DNA of 64,000 nt from Nocardia sp. NBC_01327 (GCF_035958815.1 NZ_CP108383.1:992001-1056000); one strand, 5' to 3'. Positions 18,336 through 26,661 are shown, numbered from the stretch's first letter. Program-made: numbers and translations. Notes: generated from the sequence alone by a model not told the origin.

Positions 18336-19261
18336 TGGACCCGAAACTGCGTGGCAGCTACAAGCGCGGCGAGCTGACCGTGCTGCACGATCCGGCGGTG
18401 GTCACCTCGGTTGCCAAGGCCTTGCGGTCGGTGGGTCGTACGGTCGCCCTCGTCCCGACCATGGGCGCACTGCACGAGGGGCACCTGGAGCTGGTGCGGC
18501 GGGCCAAGCGCACCAATCAGGTGGTCATCGTGTCGATCTTCGTGAATCCCCTGCAATTCGGGGCGGGCGAGGATCTGGACAAGTACCCGCGCACGCTCGA
18601 CGCCGATGTGGCGCTGCTGCGCGCCGAGGGTGTGGAGCTGGTCTTCGCGCCGAGCGCCGCCGAGATGTACCCGGACGGCCCGCGCACCACGGTGCATCCG
18701 GGCCCGATCGGTGACGAGCTCGAAGGCGCCGTCCGCCCGGGTCATTTCGCGGGCATGCTGACCGTGGTGGCCAAGCTGCTGCAGATCTGCCGTCCCGCCG
18801 AGGCGTTCTTCGGTGAGAAGGACTACCAGCAGCTGGCGCTCATCCGGCAGATGGTGCGGGACCTGAACTTCGATCTGAAGATCGTCGCGGTGCCGACCGT
18901 GCGCGAGCGGGACGGCCTGGCGCTGTCCTCGCGCAATCGCTTCCTGGATCCGGTGCAGCGCGAGCTGGCCACCACCCTGTCGGCAGCCCTGGCCGCCGGC
19001 CGTCATGCCGCCGGGCTCGGTGCGGAAGCCGTTCTGGCAGCGGCGAATTCGGTGCTCGCCGCCGCACCGGACATCGATCTCGACTATCTGGAGCTGCGCG
19101 GCTCCGACCTGGGTGCGGTGCAGGCCAGCGGCAATGCCCGCCTGCTGGTCGCGGCCCGGATCGGCAGCACCCGCCTGATCGACAATCTGCCCGTCACCCT
19201 CGGTACGCCGATCGACGGTAATCCGACCACCCCCGAACAGCCCGCTGCGGCAACCCGTTAG
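18335..19261 (+). CDS. panC: Pantothenate synthetase (pantoate-beta-alanine ligase)
   Basis: 308 residues. It ligates pantoate and beta-alanine with ATP. The HIGH-type motif is in [14 protein letters not shown] (about 44-57). [22 protein letters not shown] and the KMSKS-like LSSRNRFL follow in normal order. ATG 18335 shares the A of the upstream TGA stop, so translation is coupled. The C-terminal ~20 residues ([18 protein letters not shown]) are an extra tail. Confidence 0.96.
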   Translation: MDPKLRGSYKRGELTVLHDPAVVTSVAKALRSVGRTVALVPTMGALHEGHLELVRRAKRTNQVVIVSIFVNPLQFGAGEDLDKYPRTLDADVALLRAEGVELVFAPSAAEMYPDGPRTTVHPGPIGDELEGAVRPGHFAGMLTVVAKLLQICRPAEAFFGEKDYQQLALIRQMVRDLNFDLKIVAVPTVRERDGLALSSRNRFLDPVQRELATTLSAALAAGRHAAGLGAEAVLAAANSVLAAAPDIDLDYLELRGSDLGAVQASGNARLLVAARIGSTRLIDNLPVTLGTPIDGNPTTPEQPAAATR

Positions 19262-19273
19262 GAGGCAACGCCG

Positions 19274-19696
19274 ATGTTGCGCACCATGATGAAGTCCAAG
19301 ATCCACCGCGCCACGGTGACCCACGCCGACCTGCACTACGTCGGATCGGTGACCGTCGACCAGGATCTGCTCGACGCCGCCGATCTGCTGGAGGGCGAGC
19401 AGGTCTGCATTGTCGACATCACCAACGGCGCCCGCCTGGAGACCTACATCATCGCGGGGGAGCGCGGCAGTGGTGTCATCGGAATCAACGGCGCCGCAGC
19501 ACATCTCGTCAATCCGGGCGATCTGGTGATTCTCATCGCCTACGCCATGATGGACGAGGCCGAGCTGAAGGCGTACGCGCCGCGCGTGGTGTTCGTCGAC
19601 GACCGCAACCGGCAGGTGGAACTGGGCAGCGATCCGGCGCACGCGCCGGAGGGCTCGGATCTGATCTCGCCGCGCTCGCTGACCTTCGCGAACTGA
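19274..19696 (+). CDS. panD: Aspartate 1-decarboxylase (pyruvoyl enzyme)
   Basis: 140 residues. It makes beta-alanine from aspartate. The self-cleavage site Gly24-Ser25 is present in HYVGSVTVD; Ser25 becomes the pyruvoyl cofactor. Further conserved elements are the Tyr of [11 protein letters not shown] and [25 protein letters not shown] at 19260-19268 precedes ATG 19274. It supplies PanC in the same operon. Confidence 0.96.
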   Translation: MLRTMMKSKIHRATVTHADLHYVGSVTVDQDLLDAADLLEGEQVCIVDITNGARLETYIIAGERGSGVIGINGAAAHLVNPGDLVILIAYAMMDEAELKAYAPRVVFVDDRNRQVELGSDPAHAPEGSDLISPRSLTFAN

Positions 19697-19716
19697 ACGG
19701 AGGGGCGGGCACACCC

Positions 19717-20511
19717 ATGCTGCTGACCATCGATGTCCGCAATACCAGTATCGAGCTGGGCCTGTTCTCCGGCAGCGGTGAGCACGCGAAGCTGGTGCGG
19801 CACTGGCGGACCCATACCAACCCCCTGCTGACGGCGGACGAGTTCGCACTGCAGGTGCGCGGTCTGATCGGCGCGGACGCCGATCAGGTGGTGGGCGTTT
19901 CGGCGCTGTCCACGGTGCCGCCGGTACTGCGCGAGCTACGCGAGATGCTGGGCCGCTACTGGGAGCATGTGCCGCACATTGTGGTGGAACCCGGTGTGCG
20001 CACCGGTATTCCGCTGCTGGTGGACAATCCCAAGGAGGTGGGCGCGGATCGCATTGTGAATTGTCTTGCCGCCTATCACCGTTTCCAGCGCCCGGCGATC
20101 GTGGTGGATTTCGGCACCGCCATCTGTGTGGATCTGGTGTCGGCCAAGGGGGAGTTCCTCGGCGGCATCATCGCCCCCGGTGTGGAGATTTCCACCGAGG
20201 CCCTGGTGGAGCGCAGCGCCCTGCGCCGCGCCGAGCTGGCCCGCCCGCGTTCGGTGGTGGGCAAGAACAGCATGGAGTGCATGCAGTCCGGCGCGGTTTT
20301 CGGTTTCGCCGGCATGGTCGACGGTCTCATCGATCGCATTCGCGACGAATTCGATATTTTCTCCGGAAGTGATCACGCGGTAGTCGCGACGGGTGCGACA
20401 GCGCCGCTGATCGTCCCGGAGTCGGAGACCATCGACCACCACGAACCGCATCTGACGCTCGAGGGTCTGCGCCTGGTCTACGAGCGCAACCAGCAGCGCC
20501 GGCTGCGCTGA
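19717..20511 (+). CDS. coaX: Type III pantothenate kinase
   Basis: 264 residues of the ASKHA superfamily. It phosphorylates pantothenate as the first step of CoA synthesis. Phosphate-binding motif [12 protein letters not shown] (Asp-x-x-Asn-Thr), the PHOSPHATE 2-like [11 protein letters not shown], and [11 protein letters not shown] are all intact. ATG 19717 is 20 nt after panD, with CGGAGGGGC upstream. It ends the pantothenate block; 97 bp later a separate transcription unit begins. Confidence 0.95.
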   Translation: MLLTIDVRNTSIELGLFSGSGEHAKLVRHWRTHTNPLLTADEFALQVRGLIGADADQVVGVSALSTVPPVLRELREMLGRYWEHVPHIVVEPGVRTGIPLLVDNPKEVGADRIVNCLAAYHRFQRPAIVVDFGTAICVDLVSAKGEFLGGIIAPGVEISTEALVERSALRRAELARPRSVVGKNSMECMQSGAVFGFAGMVDGLIDRIRDEFDIFSGSDHAVVATGATAPLIVPESETIDHHEPHLTLEGLRLVYERNQQRRLR

Positions 20512-20573
20512 GGCCGGGGGCGAACAAATGCAGACCTCATGGTTTGTGACGCAGTCCTCTGCGGCGGGTGCTA

Positions 20574-20601
20574 TTGCTCCGCGGCGATGGCCTGCTAAGC
20601 T
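20574..20601 (+). promoter_or_regulatory. Promoter of the cysteine leader/cdo unit
   Basis: TTGCTC (20574-20579) and TAAGCT (20596-20601, a TANNNT match) are separated by 16 nt. The GTG of the leader ORF begins 8 nt after the last base of the -10, which is where transcription should start; the mRNA is therefore predicted to be leaderless. Confidence 0.55.
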
Positions 20602-20608
20602 CGCCCAC

Positions 20609-20650
20609 GTGTATTCCCGTGTGAGCACCCAGGAGTGTTGTCGAGGCTGA
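20609..20650 (+). CDS. 13-codon cysteine leader peptide
   Basis: Reads V-Y-S-R-V-S-T-Q-E-C-C-R-G-stop, with tandem Cys codons TGT TGT at 20636-20641 and stop TGA at 20648-20650. The start coincides with the predicted transcription start. Established knowledge: polycysteine-encoding leaderless short ORFs act as cysteine-responsive attenuators in mycobacteria. This ORF has the same features (leaderless, short, consecutive Cys codons) and is followed by competing RNA stems and then a cysteine-degrading enzyme. The inner GTG at 20621 would give a 9-residue version. Confidence 0.6.
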   Translation: MYSRVSTQECCRG

Positions 20651-20691
20651 TTAGCCTCGGCTTTGTCGAGGTTGCGTTTTTAGCCCTCGAC
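20642..20691 (+). promoter_or_regulatory. Candidate cysteine-responsive attenuator with competing stems
   Basis: Four segments can pair alternatively. Segment 1 CGAGGCT (20642-20648) pairs with segment 2 AGCCTCG (20653-20659), 7 bp with a 4-nt loop. Segment 2 also pairs with segment 3 CGAGGTT (20667-20673), and this stem is followed by GCG and a T-run (20677-20681), like an intrinsic terminator. Segment 3, as GTCGAGG (20665-20671), pairs with segment 4 CCTCGAC (20685-20691), which has no U-tract. Segment 1 overlaps the last codons of the leader ORF, so a ribosome stalled on the Cys codons would free segment 2 for the 2:3 terminator. Confidence 0.55.
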
Positions 20692-20720
20692 CGTAAAACA
20701 CACTCTTTGGAGTTTCGCCC

Positions 20721-21344
20721 ATGCGATCTTCTTTGCTTTCGATCCCTGTCGCCGATTCGGCGTCCACTCCCGCTCGTACTTCGCGGCTGCTGCCCGAGGT
20801 GACCGAGCGGGCCACCGCATCCGCACTCCCCACCCGGCTCCGTCCCGCCGACCTGCTGCGTCTCACCGACGAAGGCGCCGAGGACACCCTGGCCGGCCGC
20901 TACGATCACCTGCTGCCCGCCGACGGCCTCTGGCCGGTCGAAAAGCGTTGGGCGGTAAGGCTTCTCTCCGATGACGAGGTCGATCTGTGGCTGATCAGCT
21001 GGGTGCCGGACGTGCGCACCGAACTGCACGATCATGCCGGTTCGCTGGGTGCGCTGACCGTGCTCTCCGGCGCGCTGTCGGAATTCCGGTGGAACGGTAC
21101 GGAACTGCGCCGCCGCACGCTGGCGGCCGGTGACCAGGCCTCTTTCCCGCTGGGCTGGGTGCACGACGTGGTGCGTGCCCCGGAATCGGAGGCGGGAATC
21201 TCCGGTCCGCTGGATCCGACATTGAGCGTGCATGCCTATTCGCCGCCGCTGACGGCCATGTCCTATTACGAGGTCACCGGTCACGGCACCCTGCGGCGCA
21301 CTCGTTCCGTCCTCACCGACCAGCCCGAAGGCGAACTCGAATGA
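20721..21344 (+). CDS. Cysteine dioxygenase family protein
   Basis: 207 residues of the cupin-type cysteine dioxygenase family. It should oxidise cysteine (or a related thiol) with O2 to the sulfinate using mononuclear Fe(II). The metal-binding His pair is in TELHDHAGSLGALTVL and the third His is in FPLGWVHDVV. The C-terminal SVHAYSPPLTAMSYYE is typical of bacterial CDO. RBS GGAG (20709-20712) precedes ATG 20721. It overlaps the rhodanese gene (ATGA), so both are co-translated. The Cys-rich leader ORF upstream fits a gene that must respond to cysteine. Confidence 0.88.
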   Translation: MRSSLLSIPVADSASTPARTSRLLPEVTERATASALPTRLRPADLLRLTDEGAEDTLAGRYDHLLPADGLWPVEKRWAVRLLSDDEVDLWLISWVPDVRTELHDHAGSLGALTVLSGALSEFRWNGTELRRRTLAAGDQASFPLGWVHDVVRAPESEAGISGPLDPTLSVHAYSPPLTAMSYYEVTGHGTLRRTRSVLTDQPEGELE

Positions 21345-21772
21345 CCCACTTGACGATCGACGGCATGCTCGCCGAGGCGCGCGAGCGGCTGCGACGGCTG
21401 TATCCGGTGGAAATACCCCAGGCCATTGCCCGCGGCGCGCTGCTGGTGGATATTCGCCCGCAGGCGCAGCGATTGCGGGAGGGCACCCTGCCGGGCGCCC
21501 TGGTGATCGAGCGAAATGTCCTGGAATGGCGGCTGGATCCGACCAGTTCGGCGCGTTTGGCGCTGGCCGACGACCACGATCGGGAGTGGATTATCGTCTG
21601 CTCCGAGGGTTATACGTCCAGTTTGGCGGCCTCCTCGCTGCAGCAGTTGGGACTGCGCCGCGCCACCGATCTGGTGGGTGGATATCAGGCATTGAAAGCG
21701 GCCGGACTGCTCATGGTCGCGGCCACCGCACCGCACTTCGAGCGTGAGGTCGCGACACTCGCCTGGCTCTGA
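21341..21772 (+). CDS. Rhodanese-like domain protein
   Basis: 143 residues with a single rhodanese fold. DIRPQAQRLREGTLPGAL is the usual N-terminal motif and the active-site Cys lies in IIVCSEGYTSSLAAS (about residue 87); the loop is short, as in single-domain rhodaneses. It can form a persulfide and move sulfane sulfur. Its ATG overlaps the stop of the cysteine dioxygenase gene, which suggests a joint role in handling excess cysteine and sulfane sulfur. Confidence 0.85.
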   Translation: MTHLTIDGMLAEARERLRRLYPVEIPQAIARGALLVDIRPQAQRLREGTLPGALVIERNVLEWRLDPTSSARLALADDHDREWIIVCSEGYTSSLAASSLQQLGLRRATDLVGGYQALKAAGLLMVAATAPHFEREVATLAWL

Positions 21773-21818
21773 TTACAGTTTGCCCGGGTGTGGGAAGAAA
21801 AGGGTTTCCGCCGCAAGA

Positions 21819-21824
21819 TAGGCT
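21819..21824 (+). promoter_or_regulatory. Candidate -10 of lysS (TAGGCT)
   Basis: TAGGCT fits TANNNT and its last base is 8 nt before the GTG start of lysS, so the mRNA is probably leaderless. No good -35 is seen. Confidence 0.5.
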
Positions 21825-21832
21825 AGAGCCCC

Positions 21833-23398
21833 GTGAGCACCCCCACCCCCTCTTCTCCCGCTGGCACCACATCCCCCGCAGGTCAAAACCGTACTACGGT
21901 GGCGGCCGTGGAACAGGATGTCCCGGAGCAGATGCGGATTCGCCGCGAGAAGCGGGAGCGGTTGCTGGCCGAGGGACGCGAGCCCTATCCGGTAGTCGTC
22001 GGGCGGACGCACAGCCTCGCCGAAATTCGTGCCGCATACCCGGATCTGGCCGCCGATACGCAGACCGGTCAGCAGGTCGGAGTTGCGGGTCGCATTATTT
22101 TTCAGCGCAATAGCGGCAAGTTGTGTTTCGCCACTCTGCAGGAGGGTGACGGCACCAAGCTGCAGGCGATGATCAGCCTCAATGGCGTCGGCGCCGAATC
22201 GCTGGCGGCCTGGAAGGCCGATGTCGATCTGGGTGATTTCGTATTCGTGCACGGCGAGGTGATCGCTTCGCGCACAGGCGAATTGAGCGTCATGGCGGAC
22301 GGCTGGGAGATGGCGGCCAAGGCGCTGCGCCCGCTGCCGGTGGCGCACAAGGAGATGAACGAGGAATCGCGCGTCCGGCAGCGCTACGTCGATCTCATCA
22401 TCCGCCCGGAGGCCCGGGAGATGGCCCGTACGCGGGTCCAGGCGGTCCGTGCGCTGCGGAATGCGTTGGAGCGCAGGGGTTTCCTGGAGGTGGAGACCCC
22501 GATGCTGCAGACCATCCACGGCGGCGCCGCCGCGCGCCCGTTCGTCACGCACTCCAATGCGCTGGATCTGGAGCTGTTCCTGCGTATCGCGCCGGAGTTG
22601 TTCCTGAAGCGCTGTGTGGTGGGCGGCATCGAGAAGGTCTTCGAGATCAACCGTAACTTCCGGAACGAGGGCGCGGACTCCACCCATTCGCCCGAGTTCG
22701 CAATGCTGGAAACCTACGAGGCGTACGGCACCTACGACGATTCCGCGAAGATGATGCGGGAATTGATCCAGGAAGTCGCGCAGGAGGTCTACGGCACGCT
22801 GCTGGTGACACTGGCGGACGGAACCGAATACGATCTGTCGGGCGAGTGGACCACCGTCGAGATGTACCCGTCGCTGTCGGAGTCGATCGGTGTGGAGGTC
22901 ACGCCGGAAACTTCCGTACAGGAATTGCTGGCACTTGCCGATCGCGTCGGTCTGGAAATTCCGCAGGACAAGGGCTACGGTCACGGCAAACTGGTCGAGG
23001 AACTCTGGGAGCATGTCTACGGCGACAAGCTGTACGCGCCGACTTTCGTGCGCGACTTCCCCGTGGAGACCTCTCCGTTGACACGTCAGCATCGGAGCAA
23101 GCCCGGGGTTACCGAGAAGTGGGACCTGTACGTGCGCGGCTTCGAACTCGCTACCGGATATTCGGAACTGGTCGATCCGGTCATCCAGCGCGAGCGTTTC
23201 GAGGATCAAGCGCGTTTGGCTGCCGCGGGTGACGACGAGGCCATGCGCCTGGACGAGGACTTCCTTGCCGCGATGGAGCACGGTATGCCTCCGACGACCG
23301 GAACGGGTATGGGAATCGACCGGTTGCTGATGGCCCTGACTGGCTTGGGAATCCGAGAAACGATACTCTTTCCAATTGTGCGTCCGGCAGCTCGTTAG
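21833..23398 (+). CDS. lysS: Lysyl-tRNA synthetase, class II
   Basis: 521 residues. An N-terminal OB-fold anticodon-binding domain (about 70-165) is followed by the class II catalytic core. Motif 1 is [21 protein letters not shown], motif 2 is [10 protein letters not shown] with its conserved Arg, and motif 3 is [15 protein letters not shown] near the C-terminus. The first ~25 residues (S/T/P/A/G-rich) are an extra N-terminal stretch; the GTG start is supported by the -10 at leaderless distance. In mycobacteria lysS directly follows coaX and precedes lsr2; here the cdo-rhodanese pair lies between coaX and lysS. Confidence 0.96.
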   Translation: MSTPTPSSPAGTTSPAGQNRTTVAAVEQDVPEQMRIRREKRERLLAEGREPYPVVVGRTHSLAEIRAAYPDLAADTQTGQQVGVAGRIIFQRNSGKLCFATLQEGDGTKLQAMISLNGVGAESLAAWKADVDLGDFVFVHGEVIASRTGELSVMADGWEMAAKALRPLPVAHKEMNEESRVRQRYVDLIIRPEAREMARTRVQAVRALRNALERRGFLEVETPMLQTIHGGAAARPFVTHSNALDLELFLRIAPELFLKRCVVGGIEKVFEINRNFRNEGADSTHSPEFAMLETYEAYGTYDDSAKMMRELIQEVAQEVYGTLLVTLADGTEYDLSGEWTTVEMYPSLSESIGVEVTPETSVQELLALADRVGLEIPQDKGYGHGKLVEELWEHVYGDKLYAPTFVRDFPVETSPLTRQHRSKPGVTEKWDLYVRGFELATGYSELVDPVIQRERFEDQARLAAAGDDEAMRLDEDFLAAMEHGMPPTTGTGMGIDRLLMALTGLGIRETILFPIVRPAAR

Positions 23399-23451
23399 AG
23401 TTCGCTGGATTGCATTGTCGGTACCCGTTCTGGGACTATCGAATTTAGCGG

Positions 23452-23457
23452 TATTCT
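23452..23457 (+). promoter_or_regulatory. Candidate -10 of lsr2 (TATTCT)
   Basis: TATTCT in the 118-bp lysS-lsr2 gap fits the actinobacterial -10 consensus; the following sequence is AT-rich relative to the window, and AGAGGACG provides an RBS before ATG 23517. Confidence 0.4.
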
Positions 23458-23516
23458 AGTTTTGGGTAATCGGCCTAACTATGCGGGTCGCACGATTTCG
23501 AGAGGACGTTCATCTC

Positions 23517-23882
23517 ATGGCAAAGAAGGTCACCGTTAGCCTGATCGACGATGTCGACGGTGAGTCCATCGCGGACGAGACCATCGAGTTCGCAATCGAT
23601 GGCGTCTCGTACGAGATCGACCTGTCGACGACTAATGCGTCCAAGCTGCGGGACGGTCTGGAGGTTTGGGTCTCGAACGCGCGTCGCGTGAGCGGCCGGC
23701 GCCGCACCAAGACCGCGCTTGCCGGCGCGACCACGAGCCCGAAGAGCCGGGTCTCGATCGACCGCGAACAAAGTGCGGCGATTCGCGAATGGGCGCGCCG
23801 GAATGGGCACAAGGTGTCGGCGCGTGGTCGTATCTCCGCGGACATCACGGAGGCTTACAACAAGGCCGCGTCGAAGAACTAG
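23517..23882 (+). CDS. lsr2: Nucleoid-associated protein Lsr2
   Basis: 121 residues. The N-terminal oligomerisation domain ([25 protein letters not shown] start) is followed by a basic linker and a C-terminal DNA-binding domain ending [17 protein letters not shown]: the AT-hook-like RGR is in KVSARGRIS. Lsr2 is an H-NS-like protein that binds AT-rich minor grooves and silences foreign DNA. It is slightly longer than the mycobacterial protein because of the linker ([12 protein letters not shown]). ATG 23517 is chosen as the family start; upstream in-frame codons lack an RBS. Confidence 0.96.
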   Translation: MAKKVTVSLIDDVDGESIADETIEFAIDGVSYEIDLSTTNASKLRDGLEVWVSNARRVSGRRRTKTALAGATTSPKSRVSIDREQSAAIREWARRNGHKVSARGRISADITEAYNKAASKN

Positions 23883-23893
23883 TTGTCTTTGCG

Positions 23894-23932
23894 ACTGCCG
23901 CTCGGGTGTTTCGTGCGAGCCCGGGCGGCAGT
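23894..23932 (+). terminator. Terminator after lsr2
   Basis: A 13-bp stem (23894-23906 with 23920-23932) with one G-U pair, loop 13 nt, followed by GGTTTATTTAT. Confidence 0.65.
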
Positions 23933-23939
23933 GGTTTAT

Positions 23940-23958
23940 TTATACGCTTTGCGTATAA
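23940..23958. promoter_or_regulatory. Perfect AT-rich palindrome TTATACGC-TTT-GCGTATAA
   Basis: Two perfect 8-bp arms around TTT lie between lsr2 and the FHA gene, 122 bp before the FHA start. Length and symmetry suggest a dimeric regulator operator. The regulator is not identified. Confidence 0.5.
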
Positions 23959-24080
23959 CTGGTATGAGTGCTGGTTGCCCATATCCGTGGGACGATCTTG
24001 CTCGCGCCGACACGGCACGGCACCATTGAACCTGTGCGAACGATGTCACTGGCTGGGCGTAGAGACGAGGTATCGGCGCA

Positions 24081-24704
24081 GTGACCGCATTTCACGGTTC
24101 CTTCCTGCGGGTCAAGGATCATGAGGGCCGTCAGCACGAGCTGATGCTGACCCCTGATCAGCCCCGCATCACCATCGGCCGCTCACCGCAGGCCGATCTC
24201 TCCCTGGCCTGGGACGTCGAGGTGTCGCGACTGCACGCGACCGCCGAATATCTGGGCGCACACTGGACCATCGTCGACGACGGCCTCTCCCGCAACGGCA
24301 CCTTCGTCAATGGTGATCGCCTGGTGGGGCGGCATCGGCTGCAGCCTGGCGATGTCATCCGGATGGGCACCTCGCGGGTCACCTTCCACGATTTCAGCGG
24401 CGCCGCAGGCGATGTCACGCAGACCTCCACCGGCGGCCTGCCCACGCTGCGCTCGCTCACCGAAACCCAGCGGACCGTGCTCATCGCGCTGTGCCGCCCC
24501 CTGCGCGGCAATGACGGTTTCGCCTCACCCGCCTCCAATCAGCAGATCGCCGCCGAGCTGTTCCTCAGCGTGGACGCCATCAAGACCCATTTGCGCACGC
24601 TCTTCGCGAAATTCGGCGTCGAGGATCTTCCGCAGAACCAGAAACGCGTCCGACTCGCGAACCTGGCCATGCAGAGCGGTGTCATCTCCGAACGCGATCT
24701 GTAG
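24081..24704 (+). CDS. FHA domain protein with C-terminal LuxR-type helix-turn-helix
   Basis: 207 residues. An FHA domain (about 20-105) has the canonical GRS near strand 3, SRLHA near strand 5 and NGTFVNG, so it should bind phosphothreonine. The C-terminal part (about 120-200) contains PASNQQIAAELFLSVDAIKTHLRTLFAKFGV, a LuxR-like HTH. This combination is a phosphorylation-controlled transcription regulator, likely downstream of a Ser/Thr kinase; this is inference from the domains. GTG 24081 with GAGG 10 nt upstream. It stands alone between lsr2 and a DUF1772 gene. Confidence 0.82.
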   Translation: MTAFHGSFLRVKDHEGRQHELMLTPDQPRITIGRSPQADLSLAWDVEVSRLHATAEYLGAHWTIVDDGLSRNGTFVNGDRLVGRHRLQPGDVIRMGTSRVTFHDFSGAAGDVTQTSTGGLPTLRSLTETQRTVLIALCRPLRGNDGFASPASNQQIAAELFLSVDAIKTHLRTLFAKFGVEDLPQNQKRVRLANLAMQSGVISERDL

Positions 24705-24823
24705 ACGAATGCTGATGTCCGCGAGCTTCTGAACGATGTCGTCTCCCGCCGCCCGGCGGTTGACTGGAAGTCGTTGCTCCCCCGGGGAATCCGGGGCGAC
24801 GAAGATCCAGTCAGGAGACTCCG

Positions 24824-25534
24824 ATGTTTGCACTTCGCACGATTGCCCTGGTGGCGGCGACGCTGGCGACCGGCCTGGTCGCGGGAGTGTTCTACGCCTA
24901 CGCGATTTCGGTCATGCCGGCCCTGCACCGCACCGACGACCGCTCGATGATCGACGTGATGCAGAAGATCAATGTGGTCATCGTCAACCCGTGGTTCATG
25001 TTCAGCTTCATGGGGGCCGTGGCCTTCACCGTGCTGGCGGCGGCGCTGCATCTGGGCAAGGATTCCCGGACCACGCTGATCTGGATCGCAGTCGCCTTGG
25101 CGCTCAATGTGATTGCCTTCCTGATCACCTCCGGCCTGAACGTGCCGCTCAACAATCAGCTGGCCGCGGCGGGCGATCCGGCGCAGATCGGTGATCCGGC
25201 CGCGATCCGGTCGCAGTTCGAATCCTCCTGGGTGGCTTGGAATATCGCCCGCGCCGTGCTGCACACCCTGGCGTTCCTGGTGCTGATCGGCGGGTTGTTC
25301 GTGGCGGGCATGCAGCACGGCCGGGCGAATGCGGCGGCGCTCCCGACCGGCGGCACGGTGGCGAGCGGGTTCGGCGGCCAGCCGGTGCGCGGCGGCTTCG
25401 CAGCCCCCATCGCTCAGGTTCCGGCGCACGGTTTCGCTCCGGCGCAGCCGCAGTTCGCTCCGGCAAAGCCGCAGTCCGCTGTCGCCCAGCCGCAGTTCGC
25501 TCCGGCCTGGCAGGCGGCTCCGGGGCAGCGCTAG
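24824..25534 (+). CDS. DUF1772 (anthrone oxygenase-like) membrane protein
   Basis: 236 residues with four hydrophobic helices (about 5-25, 55-75, 85-105, 145-165) and the family pattern FYAYAISVMPALHR, INVVIVNPWFMFSFMG and LNVPLNNQLA. DUF1772 covers small membrane proteins related to fungal anthrone oxygenases; bacterial roles are unknown. The C-terminal ~65 residues are cytosolic repeats of FAPAQPQ/FAPAKPQ type. TTGACT at about 24758 is a possible -35. A strong terminator follows. Confidence 0.75.
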   Translation: MFALRTIALVAATLATGLVAGVFYAYAISVMPALHRTDDRSMIDVMQKINVVIVNPWFMFSFMGAVAFTVLAAALHLGKDSRTTLIWIAVALALNVIAFLITSGLNVPLNNQLAAAGDPAQIGDPAAIRSQFESSWVAWNIARAVLHTLAFLVLIGGLFVAGMQHGRANAAALPTGGTVASGFGGQPVRGGFAAPIAQVPAHGFAPAQPQFAPAKPQSAVAQPQFAPAWQAAPGQR

Positions 25535-25547
25535 CCGAGCGGGCTTC

Positions 25548-25579
25548 CGGCGGGGACCGATTCCGGTCCCCGCCGTTTT
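25548..25579 (+). terminator. Intrinsic terminator after the DUF1772 gene
   Basis: Perfect 12-bp stem (25548-25559 with 25564-25575), loop ATTC, followed by TTTT. Confidence 0.8.
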
Positions 25580-25607
25580 GCTATGGCGAAGTGCTATGGG
25601 ACAGCTG

Positions 25608-25621
25608 TGTAACAGGTTTCA
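25608..25621. promoter_or_regulatory. KstR-like operator upstream of the lipase
   Basis: TGTAACAGGTTTCA matches the KstR consensus TnnAACnnGTTnnA at all eight fixed bases. A second site CGGAACACGTTCTA (25674-25687) matches seven of eight. Chance matches of this short motif are possible. Confidence 0.4.
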
Positions 25622-25624
25622 GAA

Positions 25625-25640
25625 CTTACCCGCCAGTAAG
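25625..25640. promoter_or_regulatory. Inverted repeat CTTAC-6-GTAAG upstream of the lipase
   Basis: CTTACCCGCCAGTAAG has 5-bp arms around CCGCCA, a form common for TetR-family operators in actinobacterial lipid genes. It sits between the two KstR-like sites. Confidence 0.35.
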
Positions 25641-25701
25641 CCCCTCAACGCAAGTGAATTCCGAATAGCTTGTCGGAACACGTTCTAATTTGGGAGGGCT
25701 C

Positions 25702-26661
25702 ATGCGTCGTGCGCTGCTGCGCCGGTCGCCGGGATCGTTGTTGATCATGGCAATGCTGGCGGTGCTGTCGGTAGGGGTGAGCGGCACCGCCCATGCCGAC
25801 TATCCGGTCACCTTCAACTTCTTCGCGGGGATCCCGTACGAGCTCACCAATCCGGGCGGTTCCATGCCCGGTTCGAACGATTGGTCCTGTAAGCCCTCCG
25901 CGGTGCATCCGGACCCCGTGGTGCTCGTGCACGGCACCGCCGGTGGCGCACAGACCAACTGGGGGGCCTATATCCCGCTGCTGGCGAACGAGGGCTACTG
26001 CGTCTACTCCCTGACCTACGGCAGCCTCGATGTGCCGTGGCCGCTGTCGGCACTGGGCGGCATGAAGTCGATCGAGTCCGAAGCCGCCGAACTGGGCGGC
26101 TTCGTGGATCGCGTGCGCACCGCCACCGGCGCTGCCAAGGTCGATCTCATCGCCCATTCGCAGGGCAATATCGTCGGCAACTACTTCATCAAGCGGGCAG
26201 GCGGCTCCGGTGAGGTGGATAAATTCGTGGCCATCTCCGCGCCCTGGCTGGGCACCTACGGCGACGGCATGGGCGTGGCCCGGATCTTCGCGCGGGCGCT
26301 CGGCGTGAACGATCTGGACGGCGCACTGGGCGGGACCGGCATCTGCCCGGCCTGCTCGGAGATGACCGGCGGCAGCCCCTTCATCGCCGCCCTCAACGCC
26401 GACGGCGTGTACGACCCGACCGTGTCGTACACGAATATCGACACCGCCTACGACGAACTGGTCGTGCCGTTCACCAGCGGTCTGGTGCCCGGGCCGAACG
26501 CGGTGAACATCCAGGTGCAGAACGGCTGCCCGACCGATTACTCCGATCATCTGGCCATCGCGGGCAGTCAGCGGGCGGCCACCTTCGCGCTCAATGCCCT
26601 CGACCCGGCGCATCAGCGTCCGGTGCCGTGCGGCTTCATCCCGCCCTTCACCGGGGCATAG
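25702..26661 (+). CDS. Secreted lipase/esterase, alpha/beta hydrolase fold
   Basis: 319 residues. A Sec signal peptide (residues 1 to about 33) has RR near the start, a hydrophobic core LLIMAMLAVLSVGVSG and cleavage after AHA. The mature enzyme has the oxyanion segment VLVHGTAGG and nucleophile motif AHSQGN, as in class 2 lipases; the acid and base are probably D and H near DHLAIAG. Six Cys residues suggest disulfides. ATG 25702 follows GGAGG at 25693-25697. The promoter region holds KstR-like and TetR-like operators, suggesting induction by lipid or sterol; that is inference. Confidence 0.85.
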   Translation: MRRALLRRSPGSLLIMAMLAVLSVGVSGTAHADYPVTFNFFAGIPYELTNPGGSMPGSNDWSCKPSAVHPDPVVLVHGTAGGAQTNWGAYIPLLANEGYCVYSLTYGSLDVPWPLSALGGMKSIESEAAELGGFVDRVRTATGAAKVDLIAHSQGNIVGNYFIKRAGGSGEVDKFVAISAPWLGTYGDGMGVARIFARALGVNDLDGALGGTGICPACSEMTGGSPFIAALNADGVYDPTVSYTNIDTAYDELVVPFTSGLVPGPNAVNIQVQNGCPTDYSDHLAIAGSQRAATFALNALDPAHQRPVPCGFIPPFTGA

